Counted from the first letter of the stretch, positions 7,637 to 15,299 are shown. The stretch: DNA of 29,189 nt from an uncultured Clostridia bacterium (GCA_904420155.1 CAJFUH010000198.1:1-29189), one strand, 5' to 3'. Notes: generated by a model not told the origin, from the letters alone. A program made the numbers and translations.

Positions 7637-7996
7637 TTAGAACTTGAGGCCGCCCTCACGGGCGCCTTCGGCCAGCTCTTTGACGCGGCCGTGGAAAATA
7701 TAACCGCCGCGGTCAAAAACGACCTCGGTGATTCCCTTGTCTGCGGCACGTTTTGCGATCAGTTCGCCAACCTTGCGTGCAGCCTCTTTGTTTCCGCCAT
7801 TGCCAGTAAACTCTTTGTCCAGAGTGGAAGCTGCTGCAAGCGTAACACCTGCAACATCGTCGATAATCTGGGCGTAGATATTGCTGCTGGAGCGGAATAC
7901 ATTCAGGCGGGGGCACTCTGCAGTACCCGAAATTTTGCCGCGCACTCTGCGGTGGCGGTTCAGTCTGGCTTTATTGCTGTCAGCCTTATTCACCAT
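7637..7996 (-). CDS. rplR: 50S ribosomal protein L18
   Basis: L18 binds 5S rRNA together with L5 and anchors it in the central protuberance. The 119-residue product shows the basic amino terminus NKARLNRHRRVRGKISGT, the core RLNVFRSSSNIYAQIID, and the ending FDRGGYIFHGRVKELAEGAR found throughout the family. A GAAGGAGTG site precedes the ATG. The spacers of 15 and 19 nt to rpsE and rplF fit a single transcript. Confidence 0.97.
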   Translation of the reverse strand: MVNKADSNKARLNRHRRVRGKISGTAECPRLNVFRSSSNIYAQIIDDVAGVTLAAASTLDKEFTGNGGNKEAARKVGELIAKRAADKGITEVVFDRGGYIFHGRVKELAEGAREGGLKF

Positions 7997-8015
7997 TTGT
8001 CATTCACTCCTTCAA

Positions 8016-8564
8016 TTATTTCTTAGCGCCCTTACCGGCCTTGCCTTCCTTGCGGCGGATATGCTCATCAACATATTTGATACCCTTGCCCTTATACGGC
8101 TCCGGCGGACGTTTTTCGCGGACTTCCGCGGCAAACTGGCCAACCTTTTGCTTATCGGGGCCGGAAATCACAATCTTATTTGCTGTTGGGCACTCAATGG
8201 TAATTCCTTCGATCTCCGATACCGTTACCTGGTGGGAGAAACCAAGGTTCATAACCAGATTCTTGCCCTGTTTCTGTACACGATAACCAACGCCGTTTAC
8301 GTCCAGTTCCTTTTTAAAGCCATCTGTTACACCGATTACCATGTTCTGGATCAGCGAACGGGTCAGGCCATGCAGGGAACGGTTTTCCTTTTCGTCGTTC
8401 GGGCGGGTTACATGGATAACATCACCGTCAACCGTAACCGTCATATTCGGATGAATTTTCTGTGTCAGGGTTGCTTTTGCTCCCTTTACGGTGATGACGT
8501 TGCCGTCAACCTTTACATTGACGCCAGCGGGAATATTTATGGGTTTTCTTCCAATTCGCGACAT
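8016..8564 (-). CDS. rplF: 50S ribosomal protein L6
   Basis: L6 lies near the factor-binding centre of the 50S subunit next to the sarcin-ricin loop. The 182-residue product shows the two tandem L6 folds. It begins MSRIGRKPINIPAGV, the first repeat has VKGAKATLTQ, and the second carries the signature PEPYKGKGIKYVDEHIRRKEGK close to its end. The tail is rich in lysine and glycine. An AGAGGGGGTG site precedes the ATG. Confidence 0.97.
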   Translation of the reverse strand: MSRIGRKPINIPAGVNVKVDGNVITVKGAKATLTQKIHPNMTVTVDGDVIHVTRPNDEKENRSLHGLTRSLIQNMVIGVTDGFKKELDVNGVGYRVQKQGKNLVMNLGFSHQVTVSEIEGITIECPTANKIVISGPDKQKVGQFAAEVREKRPPEPYKGKGIKYVDEHIRRKEGKAGKGAKK

Positions 8565-8583
8565 TTACGTGCACCCCCTCTTA

Positions 8584-8982
8584 TTACCAGATAAATGCGA
8601 GAACTTCGCCGCCAACATTTTCCTTGCGGGCCTGACGGTCGGTCATGATTCCCTTGGATGTGGAAACGATGGCAATTCCCAGGCCTTTCATAACCTTGGG
8701 AAGATTCTCTGCATTCGAATAGATGCGCAGGCCTGGTTTGGATACTCTGCGCAAACCGTTGATGACCGGGCTTTTGCCCTCGCCATACTTGAGATTCAAC
8801 TTGATAACGCCTTGCTTGCCATCCTCTACTACCGTGAAACTCTTCACATAACCTTCATCGACAAGAATCTGGCAAATTGCCTTTTTCATGTTGGATGCCG
8901 GAATGTCAACGGAATCATGTTTTGCAGAATTCGCATTGCGAATACGGGTGAGCAAATCAGCGATTGTATCTGTAATCTGCAT
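8584..8982 (-). CDS. rpsH: 30S ribosomal protein S8
   Basis: S8 binds helix 21 of 16S rRNA and is a central-domain assembly protein; in enterobacteria it represses the spc operon. The 132-residue product begins MQITDTIADLLTRIRNANSA and ends with the rRNA-binding signature STSKGIMTDRQARKENVGGE followed by VLAFIW. An AAAGGAGG site precedes the ATG. I did not find an obvious mimic of the S8 rRNA site in the short spacers here, so the sequence neither shows nor excludes autoregulation. Confidence 0.97.
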   Translation of the reverse strand: MQITDTIADLLTRIRNANSAKHDSVDIPASNMKKAICQILVDEGYVKSFTVVEDGKQGVIKLNLKYGEGKSPVINGLRRVSKPGLRIYSNAENLPKVMKGLGIAIVSTSKGIMTDRQARKENVGGEVLAFIW

Positions 8983-9009
8983 GCCGTTTACCTCCTTTGC
9001 TTACAGCGC

Positions 9010-9195
9010 TTACCAGCTGGCCTTTTTTACGCCCGGGATCTCGCCTTTGTAGGCAAGCTCTCGGAAGCATATACGGCAAATTCCAAATTTGCGAAGATAG
9101 GCATGCGGCCTGCCACAGATTTTGCATCTGTTGTACTGCCTTGCGGAGTACTTAGCCTTTCTTTGCTGTTTTACTTTCATTGATGTTTTGGCCAC
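9010..9195 (-). CDS. rpsN: 30S ribosomal protein S14 type Z (GTG start)
   Basis: This is the short 61-residue zinc-ribbon S14 of Bacillota, in the 30S head. Cys24, Cys27, Cys40 and Cys43 form the CX2C-X12-CX2C zinc site, followed by the FRELAYKGEIPGVKKASW ending. The start codon is GTG at 9195, seven nucleotides after an AAGGAGGG site. The ATG at codon 6 would cut into the conserved amino terminus. It lies between rplE and rpsH, its standard place. Confidence 0.96.
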   Translation of the reverse strand: MAKTSMKVKQQRKAKYSARQYNRCKICGRPHAYLRKFGICRICFRELAYKGEIPGVKKASW

Positions 9196-9207
9196 AATAA
9201 TCCCTCC

Positions 9208-9747
9208 TTATCTCGCAAACGGAGCGCCCATAAGGCTCAGCAGCTCGCGGGCTTCTTCATCGGTCTGTGCGGTTGTGACAAAGCAGATGTCCATGCCGCG
9301 AACCTTATCGATTTTGTCGTAATCGATTTCGGGGAAGATCAACTGTTCCTTGATACCCATGTTGTAATTGCCACGGCCATCAAAGGAATTCGGGTTGATC
9401 CCTCTAAAGTCTCTTACGCGCGGGAGTGCAATGTTGAACAGCCTGTCAAGGAATTCATACATTCTGTCTCCCCGGAGCGTGACCTTAACGCCGATGTTCA
9501 TGCCCTCACGGAGCTTGAAGTTTGCAACGGATTTTCTCGCCTTGCAGACCATCGGCTTTTGGCCGGTGATGGCGGAAATATCGGTCATAATGGCGTCGAT
9601 TACTTTTGCATTGTCTTTCGCTTCTCCGGCGCCTACATTGATGACAATCTTATCGAGCTTTGGGATCTGCATAACGCTCTTATAAGAAAATTTCTTCATC
9701 AGCGCGGGAGCGACATCGTTTTTGTAATAATCCTTAAGTCTTGCCAT
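9208..9747 (-). CDS. rplE: 50S ribosomal protein L5
   Basis: L5 binds 5S rRNA and touches the P-site tRNA and S13 across the central protuberance. The 179-residue product has the family beginning (LKDYYKNDVAPALMKKF), IPKLDKIVINVGAGEA, and RGINPNSFDGRGNYNMGI in the second half. It ends at Asp-Glu-Glu-Ala-Arg-Glu-Leu-Leu. A GGGAGG site precedes the ATG. The 12-nt and 16-nt spacers to rpsN and rplX are typical for this cluster. Confidence 0.97.
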   Translation of the reverse strand: MARLKDYYKNDVAPALMKKFSYKSVMQIPKLDKIVINVGAGEAKDNAKVIDAIMTDISAITGQKPMVCKARKSVANFKLREGMNIGVKVTLRGDRMYEFLDRLFNIALPRVRDFRGINPNSFDGRGNYNMGIKEQLIFPEIDYDKIDKVRGMDICFVTTAQTDEEARELLSLMGAPFAR

Positions 9748-9763
9748 GTCGTTTTATCCTCCC

Positions 9764-10084
9764 TTACAGCGACTCGCCGCATTTTTTGCAAATGCGCTCT
9801 TTCGTGCCGTCTTCGTAGATCTTGTGCGCGACACGTGTGGGCTTGCCGCAGCGGGGGCAGACAATCTGCACTTTCGAGGCGTACATGGCGCCCTCTGCCT
9901 TAACGATACCGCCCTGTTCCCCCATTTTGCGGGGTTTTACATGTTTGGTTACCATGTTGCGGCCTTCAATGATAACTTTTCCCTCTTTGGGGCTTACGGC
10001 AAGGATCTTGCCTTTTTTGCCGCGCTCTCTGCCGCTTAAAATGATGACGGTGTCACCAGTTTTTACATGAACTTTATTATTCAT
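9764..10084 (-). CDS. rplX: 50S ribosomal protein L24 with C-terminal zinc-ribbon cysteines
   Basis: L24 is an early assembly protein with a KOW domain (residues about 7-40: VKTGDTVIILSGRERGKKGK). I chose the ATG at 10084 (106 residues), nine nucleotides after GGAGGTG. An upstream TTG at 10102 would start inside the ribosome binding site. The carboxy-terminal part carries Cys76, Cys79, Cys99 and Cys102 in a CX2C-X19-CX2C pattern, so it may bind zinc. Many bacterial L24 proteins lack these residues. Confidence 0.95.
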   Translation of the reverse strand: MNNKVHVKTGDTVIILSGRERGKKGKILAVSPKEGKVIIEGRNMVTKHVKPRKMGEQGGIVKAEGAMYASKVQIVCPRCGKPTRVAHKIYEDGTKERICKKCGESL

Positions 10085-10102
10085 TACAGGGAACACCTCC
10101 AA

Positions 10103-10471
10103 TCAAAGTACTTCAGGGGCAAGACTTAAAATCTTGAGGTAATCTTTGTCGCGCAGCTCTCTTGCTACGGGCCCAAAGATACGCGTTCCCCTGGGGTTTT
10201 TATCTTCTCTGATGATAACGGCTGCGTTTTCATCAAAACGGATATACGTTCCATCATCGCGGCGTACGCCGGAAGCTGTACGGACAATGACCGCTTTCAC
10301 AACGTCGCCTTTTTTAACAACGCCGCCGGGTGCTGCTTTTTTAACCGAAGCTACCACAACGTCGCCAATATTGGCATACCTCCTGCCGGTACCGCCGAGA
10401 ACGCGGATGCACATAAGCTCCTTCGCGCCGGTATTATCGGCAACTTTGAGGTAGGTCTGCTGCTGTATCAC
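10103..10471 (-). CDS. rplN: 50S ribosomal protein L14 (GTG start)
   Basis: L14 forms an intersubunit bridge and is the docking site for the silencing factor RsfS and for assembly factors. The 122-residue product is canonical: MIQQQTYLKVADNTGAKEL at the start, RVLGGTGRRYANIGDVVVAS, and the ending GPVARELRDKDYLKILSLAP. The start codon is GTG at 10471, eight nucleotides after AAGGAGG. It lies 36 nt from rpsQ. Confidence 0.96.
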   Translation of the reverse strand: MIQQQTYLKVADNTGAKELMCIRVLGGTGRRYANIGDVVVASVKKAAPGGVVKKGDVVKAVIVRTASGVRRDDGTYIRFDENAAVIIREDKNPRGTRIFGPVARELRDKDYLKILSLAPEVL

Positions 10472-10507
10472 AGTGCGTTCCTCCTTTGCACAAAGCCAAT
10501 AATTTTC

Positions 10508-10765
10508 TTATTTAGCTTTCTCTATAATCTCGACGAGACGCCATCTCTTCTCCTTGGACAGAGGACGGGTCTCCATCACACGCACGCGGTCACCGATGTT
10601 GCATTCATTGTTCTCATCATGAGCCTTCAGCTTCACGGTACGCTTCATAACTTTCTTGTAAATGGGATGCTTTACGCTGTCTTCGATCGCCACGACGATG
10701 GTTTTGTCCATTTTGTCGCTGACAACCTTGCCGACCTCGGTTTTTCTCATATTCCTATCGCTCAC
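10508..10765 (-). CDS. rpsQ: 30S ribosomal protein S17 (GTG start)
   Basis: S17 is a primary 16S rRNA-binding OB-fold protein of the 30S body. The 85-residue product shows the family core VGKVVSDKMDKTIVVAIED, then the KHPIYKKVMKRTVKLKAHDE strand region and VRVMETRPLSKEKRWRLVEI near the end. The start is GTG at 10765, eight nucleotides after AAGGAGG. An ATG five codons further on is less well placed. It follows rpmC after 18 nt. Confidence 0.96.
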   Translation of the reverse strand: MSDRNMRKTEVGKVVSDKMDKTIVVAIEDSVKHPIYKKVMKRTVKLKAHDENNECNIGDRVRVMETRPLSKEKRWRLVEIIEKAK

Positions 10766-10783
10766 GGCTTAATCCTCCTTCCC

Positions 10784-10990
10784 TTACGCCTCAGCACTGT
10801 TCTTGAGTTCGTTCTGGCGCAGGACTGTCTGCACTCTTGCGATATCCTTCTTTACAGCACTGATACGCATCGGGTTGTCGAGCTGATTAATGGCAAGCTG
10901 GAAGCGTAGGTTGAAAAGCTCAGCTTTGAGGTCTTTGAGCTTCGTTTCCAGCTCTGCTACTGATAATTCTCTGATCTCTGAAGCCTTCAT
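10784..10990 (-). CDS. rpmC: 50S ribosomal protein L29
   Basis: L29 is a small two-helix protein next to the nascent-chain exit, near the binding site for trigger factor and SRP. The 68-residue product is almost entirely helical and contains LKDLKAELFNLRFQLAINQL and NPMRISAVKKDIARVQTVL, both family-typical. Its ATG overlaps the rplP stop by one nucleotide (TAATG), so translation is probably coupled. Confidence 0.96.
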   Translation of the reverse strand: MKASEIRELSVAELETKLKDLKAELFNLRFQLAINQLDNPMRISAVKKDIARVQTVLRQNELKNSAEA

Positions 10991-11415
10991 TACTGCTCAC
11001 CACCCGTTTCTTCCTTCTTGACAAACTTGCATTTGATCGGCAGCTTGTTTGCCGCTAGTCTCATCGCTTCTCTTGCGGTTTCCTCGTTGATGCCGCCGAT
11101 TTCGAACATGATTCTGCCCGGCTTTACAACAGCTACCCAGTACTCGGGAGAACCTTTACCGGAACCCATTCGGGTTTCCGCAGGCTTTTCGGTGATGGGC
11201 TTGTCGGGGAAAATCTTGATCCAGACCTGACCGAAACGCTTGGTGTAACGGGTCATGGCCACACGGGCGGCCTCGATCTGGTTGGAGGTGATCCATGCCG
11301 GCTCCAGAGCCTGGAGACCGAAATCACCGTAGGTAACTTTATTGCCGCGGGAGGCCTTACCGGTCAGACGACCTCTGTGCACTCTGCGGTATTTCACTCT
11401 CTTAGGCAACAGCAT
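10990..11415 (-). CDS. rplP: 50S ribosomal protein L16
   Basis: L16 positions the A-site tRNA near the peptidyl transferase centre and is incorporated late. The 141-residue product begins MLLPKRVKYRRVHRGRLTG and contains YGDFGLQALEPAWIT and the GSGKGSPEYWVAVVKPGRI loop that reaches the A-site tRNA. Its start overlaps the rpsC stop by one nucleotide (TAATG). The binding site AAGGAGG lies within the last rpsC codons, and its stop overlaps rpmC in the same way. Confidence 0.97.
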   Translation of the reverse strand: MLLPKRVKYRRVHRGRLTGKASRGNKVTYGDFGLQALEPAWITSNQIEAARVAMTRYTKRFGQVWIKIFPDKPITEKPAETRMGSGKGSPEYWVAVVKPGRIMFEIGGINEETAREAMRLAANKLPIKCKFVKKEETGGEQ

Positions 11416-12089
11416 TATTTATTGCCTCCTTCCCTGCGGGGAGTACGGGGTCTGCGGTTGTCGTGCAACACTTCGCCTCTGTACAGCCACACCTTGACGC
11501 CGATGCGGCCATAGGTGGTAGCGGCCTCGGCAAAACCGTAGTCGATGTCTGCGCGGATGGTTTGCAGCGGGATGGTGCCTTCATGGTACTGCTCGGTGCG
11601 GGCGATTTCCGCGCCGCCCAGACGGCCGGCAACCTGCGTCTTAATACCCTTGGCGCCGAACTTCATGGCACGGCCGATGGCCTGCTTCATGGCGCGGCGG
11701 AAAGAGGTTCTCTTCTCCAGCTGCTGTGCAATATTTTCCGCAACCAGCTGTGCGTTCAAGTCGGGGGACTTGACTTCCACAATGTTGATTGCAACGGGTT
11801 TCTTCAAAAAGGCTTCGCACTGGACGCGAAGCTTGTCGATCTCAGCGCCGCCCTTGCCGATTACCATTCCCGGCTTTGCGCAGTGAATGTGAATGCGGAC
11901 CTTGGACGCGTCACGCTCGATCTCGATTTTCGGAACGCCTGCTGCGTACAGCTGCTTTTTCAGCATTTTACGGAGGTTGTAATCCTCGACGAGGGTATCG
12001 CCGAAGTCCTTATCCTTCGCGAACCAGCGGGAATCCCAATCTTTGATAACGCCCACACGGAGACCGTGGGGATTTACTTTCTGCCCCAT
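11415..12089 (-). CDS. rpsC: 30S ribosomal protein S3
   Basis: S3 lines the mRNA entry channel and contributes to helicase activity of the ribosome. The 224-residue product begins MGQKVNPHGLRVGVIKDWDS. It carries a type II KH domain with the GMVIGKGGAEIDKL loop (about residues 74-87) and the carboxy-terminal S3 domain (RTSFRRAMKQAIGRAM and GAKGIKTQVAGRLGGAEIAR). A GAGGAGG site precedes the ATG. The basic tail RRPRTPRREGGNK is usual. Confidence 0.97.
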   Translation of the reverse strand: MGQKVNPHGLRVGVIKDWDSRWFAKDKDFGDTLVEDYNLRKMLKKQLYAAGVPKIEIERDASKVRIHIHCAKPGMVIGKGGAEIDKLRVQCEAFLKKPVAINIVEVKSPDLNAQLVAENIAQQLEKRTSFRRAMKQAIGRAMKFGAKGIKTQVAGRLGGAEIARTEQYHEGTIPLQTIRADIDYGFAEAATTYGRIGVKVWLYRGEVLHDNRRPRTPRREGGNK

Positions 12090-12110
12090 TAAGTGTTACC
12101 TCCTCTTCTG

Positions 12111-12446
12111 CTATTCTTGTTCCTTGAGCACCAGGGTTACGTGCGAGGTTTTCTTATCGATTCTAAATGCGCGACCCTGCGCTCTGGGACGAATGCGCTT
12201 GAGGATCGGGCCCGGACATACGAAGCATTCCGCTACGTAAAGTCTGGAAACATCCATATTATGATTGTTCTCAGCATTCGCCATAGCCGACTTGAGTAAC
12301 TTTTGCAGGTCCTCACAGGCGGCCTTGGGGGTATGCTTGAGTACAGCCATCGCATAATCAACCGGCTTGTTACGGATCAGATCAAGCACGATAGATACCT
12401 TGCGGGGAGAAATGCGGGCGTACTTTAAATAAGCCCTTGCTTCCAT
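12111..12446 (-). CDS. rplV: 50S ribosomal protein L22
   Basis: L22 extends a beta-hairpin into the peptide exit tunnel at the constriction with L4; tunnel-binding macrolides act nearby. I chose the ATG at 12446 (111 residues, MEARAYLKYARISPRK), eight nucleotides after AAAGGAG. A GTG nine nucleotides upstream is part of the binding site itself. The core MANAENNHNMDVSRLYVAE and the hairpin GPILKRIRPRAQGRAFRI are typical. Confidence 0.96.
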   Translation of the reverse strand: MEARAYLKYARISPRKVSIVLDLIRNKPVDYAMAVLKHTPKAACEDLQKLLKSAMANAENNHNMDVSRLYVAECFVCPGPILKRIRPRAQGRAFRIDKKTSHVTLVLKEQE

Positions 12447-12467
12447 GCTATACACTCCTTTCGGCCG

Positions 12468-12740
12468 TTATTTCGAAGTTTTTGCACCGGCATGACCACG
12501 GAAGGTGCGGGTGGGGGCAAACTCACCGAGTTTGTGACCAACCATATCTTCTGTTACATAAACCGGAACGTGCTTGCGGCCGTCGTGAACCGCAAAGGTA
12601 TGACCAACAAAATCCGGGAAGATGGTGGAGGATCTGCTCCAGGTCTTCAGAATTTTCTTTTCGCCGGTCTTATTCATTTCTTGAACCCTTTTCAACAGCA
12701 TAGGCTGTACATAAGGGCCTTTTTTCACGCTTCTGCCCAT
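12468..12740 (-). CDS. rpsS: 30S ribosomal protein S19
   Basis: S19 is a head protein that partners S13 and contributes to intersubunit bridges. The 90-residue product begins MGRSVKKGPYVQPMLLKRV and includes KTWSRSSTIFPDFVGHTFAV and HKLGEFAPTRTFRGHAG, all family hallmarks. An AAAGGAG site lies upstream of the ATG. The spacers of 21 and 24 nt to rplV and rplB fit one transcript. Confidence 0.97.
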   Translation of the reverse strand: MGRSVKKGPYVQPMLLKRVQEMNKTGEKKILKTWSRSSTIFPDFVGHTFAVHDGRKHVPVYVTEDMVGHKLGEFAPTRTFRGHAGAKTSK

Positions 12741-12764
12741 AGTCTAAGCTCCTTTCCGTACGCC

Positions 12765-13598
12765 TTACTTGCCGTTTCTGCGCTTCACGATAAACTTATC
12801 GGAGCGGTTGTGCTTGGCGCGAGTCTTGTAACCAAGAGCCGGTTTGCCCCACGGGGTAACAGGTCCGGGACGTCCAACGGGGGATTTGCCTTCACCACCA
12901 CCGTGCGGGTGATCGCAGGGGTTCATAACAGAACCGCGGACAGTCGGTCTCCAGCCCATGTTACGCTTACGGCCGGCCTTACCGATCTTCACATTCTCGT
13001 GGTCGATGTTGCCAACCTGGCCGATGGTGGCCATGCAGTCCACGGAAACGTTTCTCAGTTCGCCGGAAGGCAGTCTCAGGAGAGCCATGTTGTTTTCCTT
13101 GGCCATCAGCTGAGCCATGTTGCCGGCGGCGCGAGCAAGCTGAGCGCCCTTGCCGGGATACAGCTCTACGTTGTGTACGAAGGTACCGGTGGGGATATTG
13201 AGAAGCGGCAGAGCATTGCCGGGCTTGATATCCGCGCTGGCGCCCGCCACAACCGTATCGCCGACCTTCAGGCCGTTGGGAGCGATGATATATCTCTTCT
13301 CTCCATCCTCATACTGGATGAGGGCGATGTGAGCGGAACGGTTGGGGTCGTACTCCAGGGTAAGCACTTTACCCGGAATGTCAAACTTCTGACGCTTGAA
13401 ATCGATGATACGATATTTTCTACGGTTTCCGCCGCCTCTGTGGCGAACGGTGATTCTGCCGTAGCTATTACGTCCGGACTTTTTGTTCAAAGGGGCGAGA
13501 AGGCTCTTCTCAGGCGCCACTTTGGACAGGCCGGAATAATCGGTAACCGACATATTACGCCGTGCAGGTGTCGTCGGCTTATAATTGATAATAGGCAT
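12765..13598 (-). CDS. rplB: 50S ribosomal protein L2
   Basis: L2 is needed for subunit association and peptidyl transferase activity. The 277-residue product shows the OB-fold and SH3-like domains. Near the end it carries MNPCDHPHGGGEGKSP, including the conserved histidine that approaches the catalytic centre. A cysteine replaces the usual valine in that motif. The binding site is GAGGAGTG. A 97-nt spacer, the longest between genes inside the operon, separates it from rplW and contains two hairpins. Confidence 0.97.
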   Translation of the reverse strand: MPIINYKPTTPARRNMSVTDYSGLSKVAPEKSLLAPLNKKSGRNSYGRITVRHRGGGNRRKYRIIDFKRQKFDIPGKVLTLEYDPNRSAHIALIQYEDGEKRYIIAPNGLKVGDTVVAGASADIKPGNALPLLNIPTGTFVHNVELYPGKGAQLARAAGNMAQLMAKENNMALLRLPSGELRNVSVDCMATIGQVGNIDHENVKIGKAGRKRNMGWRPTVRGSVMNPCDHPHGGGEGKSPVGRPGPVTPWGKPALGYKTRAKHNRSDKFIVKRRNGK

Positions 13599-13628
13599 TC
13601 GGTTTCACACTCCTCATGATGGCTTTGC

Positions 13629-13692
13629 GGGAAGCTGCCGTACTTCCCATACGTTGCCTCTGCTTTTCTACCCGTTTTACTGGGGAAGCAGA
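13629..13692 (-). promoter_or_regulatory. Two hairpins in the rplW-rplB spacer
   Basis: In the minus-strand RNA, TCTGCTT pairs with AAGCAGA (13659-13692, with an inner CCC/GGG), starting a few bases after the rplW stop. Closer to rplB, GGGAAG pairs with CTTCCC (13629-13648). No U-run follows either stem. Their role is unknown; the position suggests message processing or control of rplB translation. Confidence 0.4.
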
Positions 13693-13695
13693 TGA

Positions 13696-13986
13696 TTACA
13701 TCATGCCTTCGAAGAACTCGATCGGCTTGCTATCCTCTTTCAGGGTAACATAAGCTTTCTTCCAAGAGGGGGTGTAGCCCTCGGTTCTTCCCTGGCGGCG
13801 CAGACGGCCTCTCACGTTCAGGGTATTGACCTTGGCTACCTTTACGTTGAAAAGCTCTTCCACTGCTTTGGCAATCTCGATTTTATTGGCGTCCTTCCTG
13901 ACTTCAAAAGCATACTTCTTCTCAGCCATACCGGACATGCTTTTTTCGGTGATAATGGGGCGGATGACGATATCCTGTGCTGCCAT
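13696..13986 (-). CDS. rplW: 50S ribosomal protein L23
   Basis: L23 sits at the tunnel exit and is the docking site for trigger factor and SRP. The 96-residue product contains the family segments DIVIRPIITEKSM, YAFEVRKDANKIEIAKAVEE and VNTLNVRGRLRRQGR. Its start overlaps the rplD stop by one nucleotide (TAATG), so it is probably translated by coupled reinitiation. The long spacer after it is noted separately. Confidence 0.96.
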   Translation of the reverse strand: MAAQDIVIRPIITEKSMSGMAEKKYAFEVRKDANKIEIAKAVEELFNVKVAKVNTLNVRGRLRRQGRTEGYTPSWKKAYVTLKEDSKPIEFFEGMM

Positions 13987-14609
13987 TATGCGTACACCTC
14001 CTCGATCTTGCTCACCGCATCCTTGAGGACGATCAGCTTATCAGCATGGAGCATATCGTACACATTCAGGGTGTTGACCTGGGTGGTCTTTACGCCGGGA
14101 ATGTTGTTCGCGGATCTGATAACCTTCTCATTCACCTCGGGGAGTACGATCAGGGCCTTCTTATCGGCGCCCAGTGCGTTGAGCATAGTTACGATGGTCT
14201 TTGTCTTGAACTCATCGAGCTGGATGGCGTCCAGCACGATCAGATTGTTATCCTGCACTTTCACAGAGAAAGCGGACTTCATAGCCAGTCTCTTCACCTT
14301 TTTGTTCAAGGTGTAACGATAACTGCGGGGCTTCGGGGCAAATACGATACCGCCGTGAGTCCACTGGGGAGCGCGGGTAGAACCCTGTCTGGCATGGCCT
14401 GTTCCCTTTTGTCTCCACGGCTTTTTGCCGCCGCCGGAAACCTCGGAACGGGTCAGCGCGGACTGAGTGCCCTGGCGCTGGTTAGCCAGATAGTTTTTCA
14501 CTACATCGTGCATTACATTGGCGTTGGGTTCGATTCCAAAAATGGCGTCGGAAAGCTCTACGCTGCCGACCTCCTTGCCTTGCATATCAAGCACTGCTAC
14601 TTTAGGCAT
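13986..14609 (-). CDS. rplD: 50S ribosomal protein L4
   Basis: L4 is a primary 23S rRNA binder whose extended loop forms the tunnel constriction. In enterobacteria it also represses the S10 operon. The 207-residue product shows the loop region RQGTQSALTRSEVSGGGKKP and KGTGHARQGSTRAPQW (about residues 43-82), followed by the globular domain with VKTTQVNTLNVYDMLHADKL. An AAGGAGG site precedes the ATG. The terminator-rich leader upstream of rpsJ is where an L4-type feedback would act, but the sequence gives no direct evidence for it. Confidence 0.97.
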   Translation of the reverse strand: MPKVAVLDMQGKEVGSVELSDAIFGIEPNANVMHDVVKNYLANQRQGTQSALTRSEVSGGGKKPWRQKGTGHARQGSTRAPQWTHGGIVFAPKPRSYRYTLNKKVKRLAMKSAFSVKVQDNNLIVLDAIQLDEFKTKTIVTMLNALGADKKALIVLPEVNEKVIRSANNIPGVKTTQVNTLNVYDMLHADKLIVLKDAVSKIEEVYA

Positions 14610-14626
14610 TCTAATTCCTCCTTCCC

Positions 14627-15259
14627 TTACGCCTTCACGCTATCGCGGATGACTACCGTGCCGCCGTTGGGGCCGGGGATTGCACCCTTGATCGCGATGA
14701 GGTTGTTCTCGGCGTCCACCTTGACAACCTGCAGATTCTGAACGGTCACTTTCTCCGCACCCAGATGGCCGGCCATTTTCAGGCCCTTCCAAACTCTGGA
14801 CGGGGAGGAGCAGGCGCCGTTGGAACCGCCGTGGCGGGCAACAGGACCGGAACCGTGTGTCTCTTTCAATCTCTGGAAATTCCAGCGCTTGATTACGCCG
14901 GCATATCCCTTACCTTTGCTGGTACCGGAAACGTCAACTTTGTCGCCGGCTGCAAAGACGTCTGCCTTGATGATGTCGCCTACATTGTAAGCGTCGGTAT
15001 CGTCAAAGCGGAATTCACGCAGCGTTCTCTTGGGAGCTACGTTGCCCTTTGCAAAGTGACCAGCCATGGGCTTGTTCACCTTGTGGGCTTTCAGGTCGCC
15101 GAAGCCGATCTGTACAGAAGCATAGCCGTCGTTTTCCACGGTTTTCTTCTGGGAGACCACGCAGGGTCCAGCTTCTACGACAGTGACGGGAATGACTTTT
15201 CCCTTTTCATCGAAGATCTGAGTCATACCGATCTTCTTGCCGATGATCGCTTTTTGCAT
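14627..15259 (-). CDS. rplC: 50S ribosomal protein L3
   Basis: L3 is an early assembly protein whose central loop reaches towards the peptidyl transferase centre. The 210-residue product begins MQKAIIGKKIGMTQIFDEKG. The core GTSKGKGYAGVIKRWNF is followed by the loop GPVARHGGSNGACSSPSRVW and KGLKMAGHLGAEKVTVQNLQ. A CAGGAGG site lies upstream of the ATG. It follows rpsJ after 74 nt containing a tetraloop hairpin. Confidence 0.97.
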   Translation of the reverse strand: MQKAIIGKKIGMTQIFDEKGKVIPVTVVEAGPCVVSQKKTVENDGYASVQIGFGDLKAHKVNKPMAGHFAKGNVAPKRTLREFRFDDTDAYNVGDIIKADVFAAGDKVDVSGTSKGKGYAGVIKRWNFQRLKETHGSGPVARHGGSNGACSSPSRVWKGLKMAGHLGAEKVTVQNLQVVKVDAENNLIAIKGAIPGPNGGTVVIRDSVKA

Positions 15260-15283
15260 TATGTTACCTCCTGTAGGTTATTG

Positions 15284-15299
15284 GTTGGCTTTCGCCAAC
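15284..15299 (-). promoter_or_regulatory. GAAA-tetraloop hairpin between rpsJ and rplC
   Basis: The minus-strand RNA has a perfect 6-bp stem, GTTGGC with GCCAAC, closed by a GAAA loop of GNRA type. It lies about 15 nt upstream of the rplC ribosome binding site. No U-run follows, so it is not a terminator. It resembles the GCAA-loop hairpin before rpoA in layout. Function is unknown. Confidence 0.45.

Noticed and set aside
6570..7640. 356-residue plus-strand frame opposite rplO-rpmD-rpsE
   Set aside because: It spans three canonical ribosomal protein genes on the other strand and has no family motif.
10085..10102. Longer rplX start (TTG at 10102)
   Set aside because: That start lies at the ribosome binding site of the ATG at 10084, which gives a normal L24 amino terminus.
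12492..13619. 375-residue plus-strand frame opposite rpsS and rplB
   Set aside because: It is an antisense shadow of S19 and L2, whose motifs are unambiguous.
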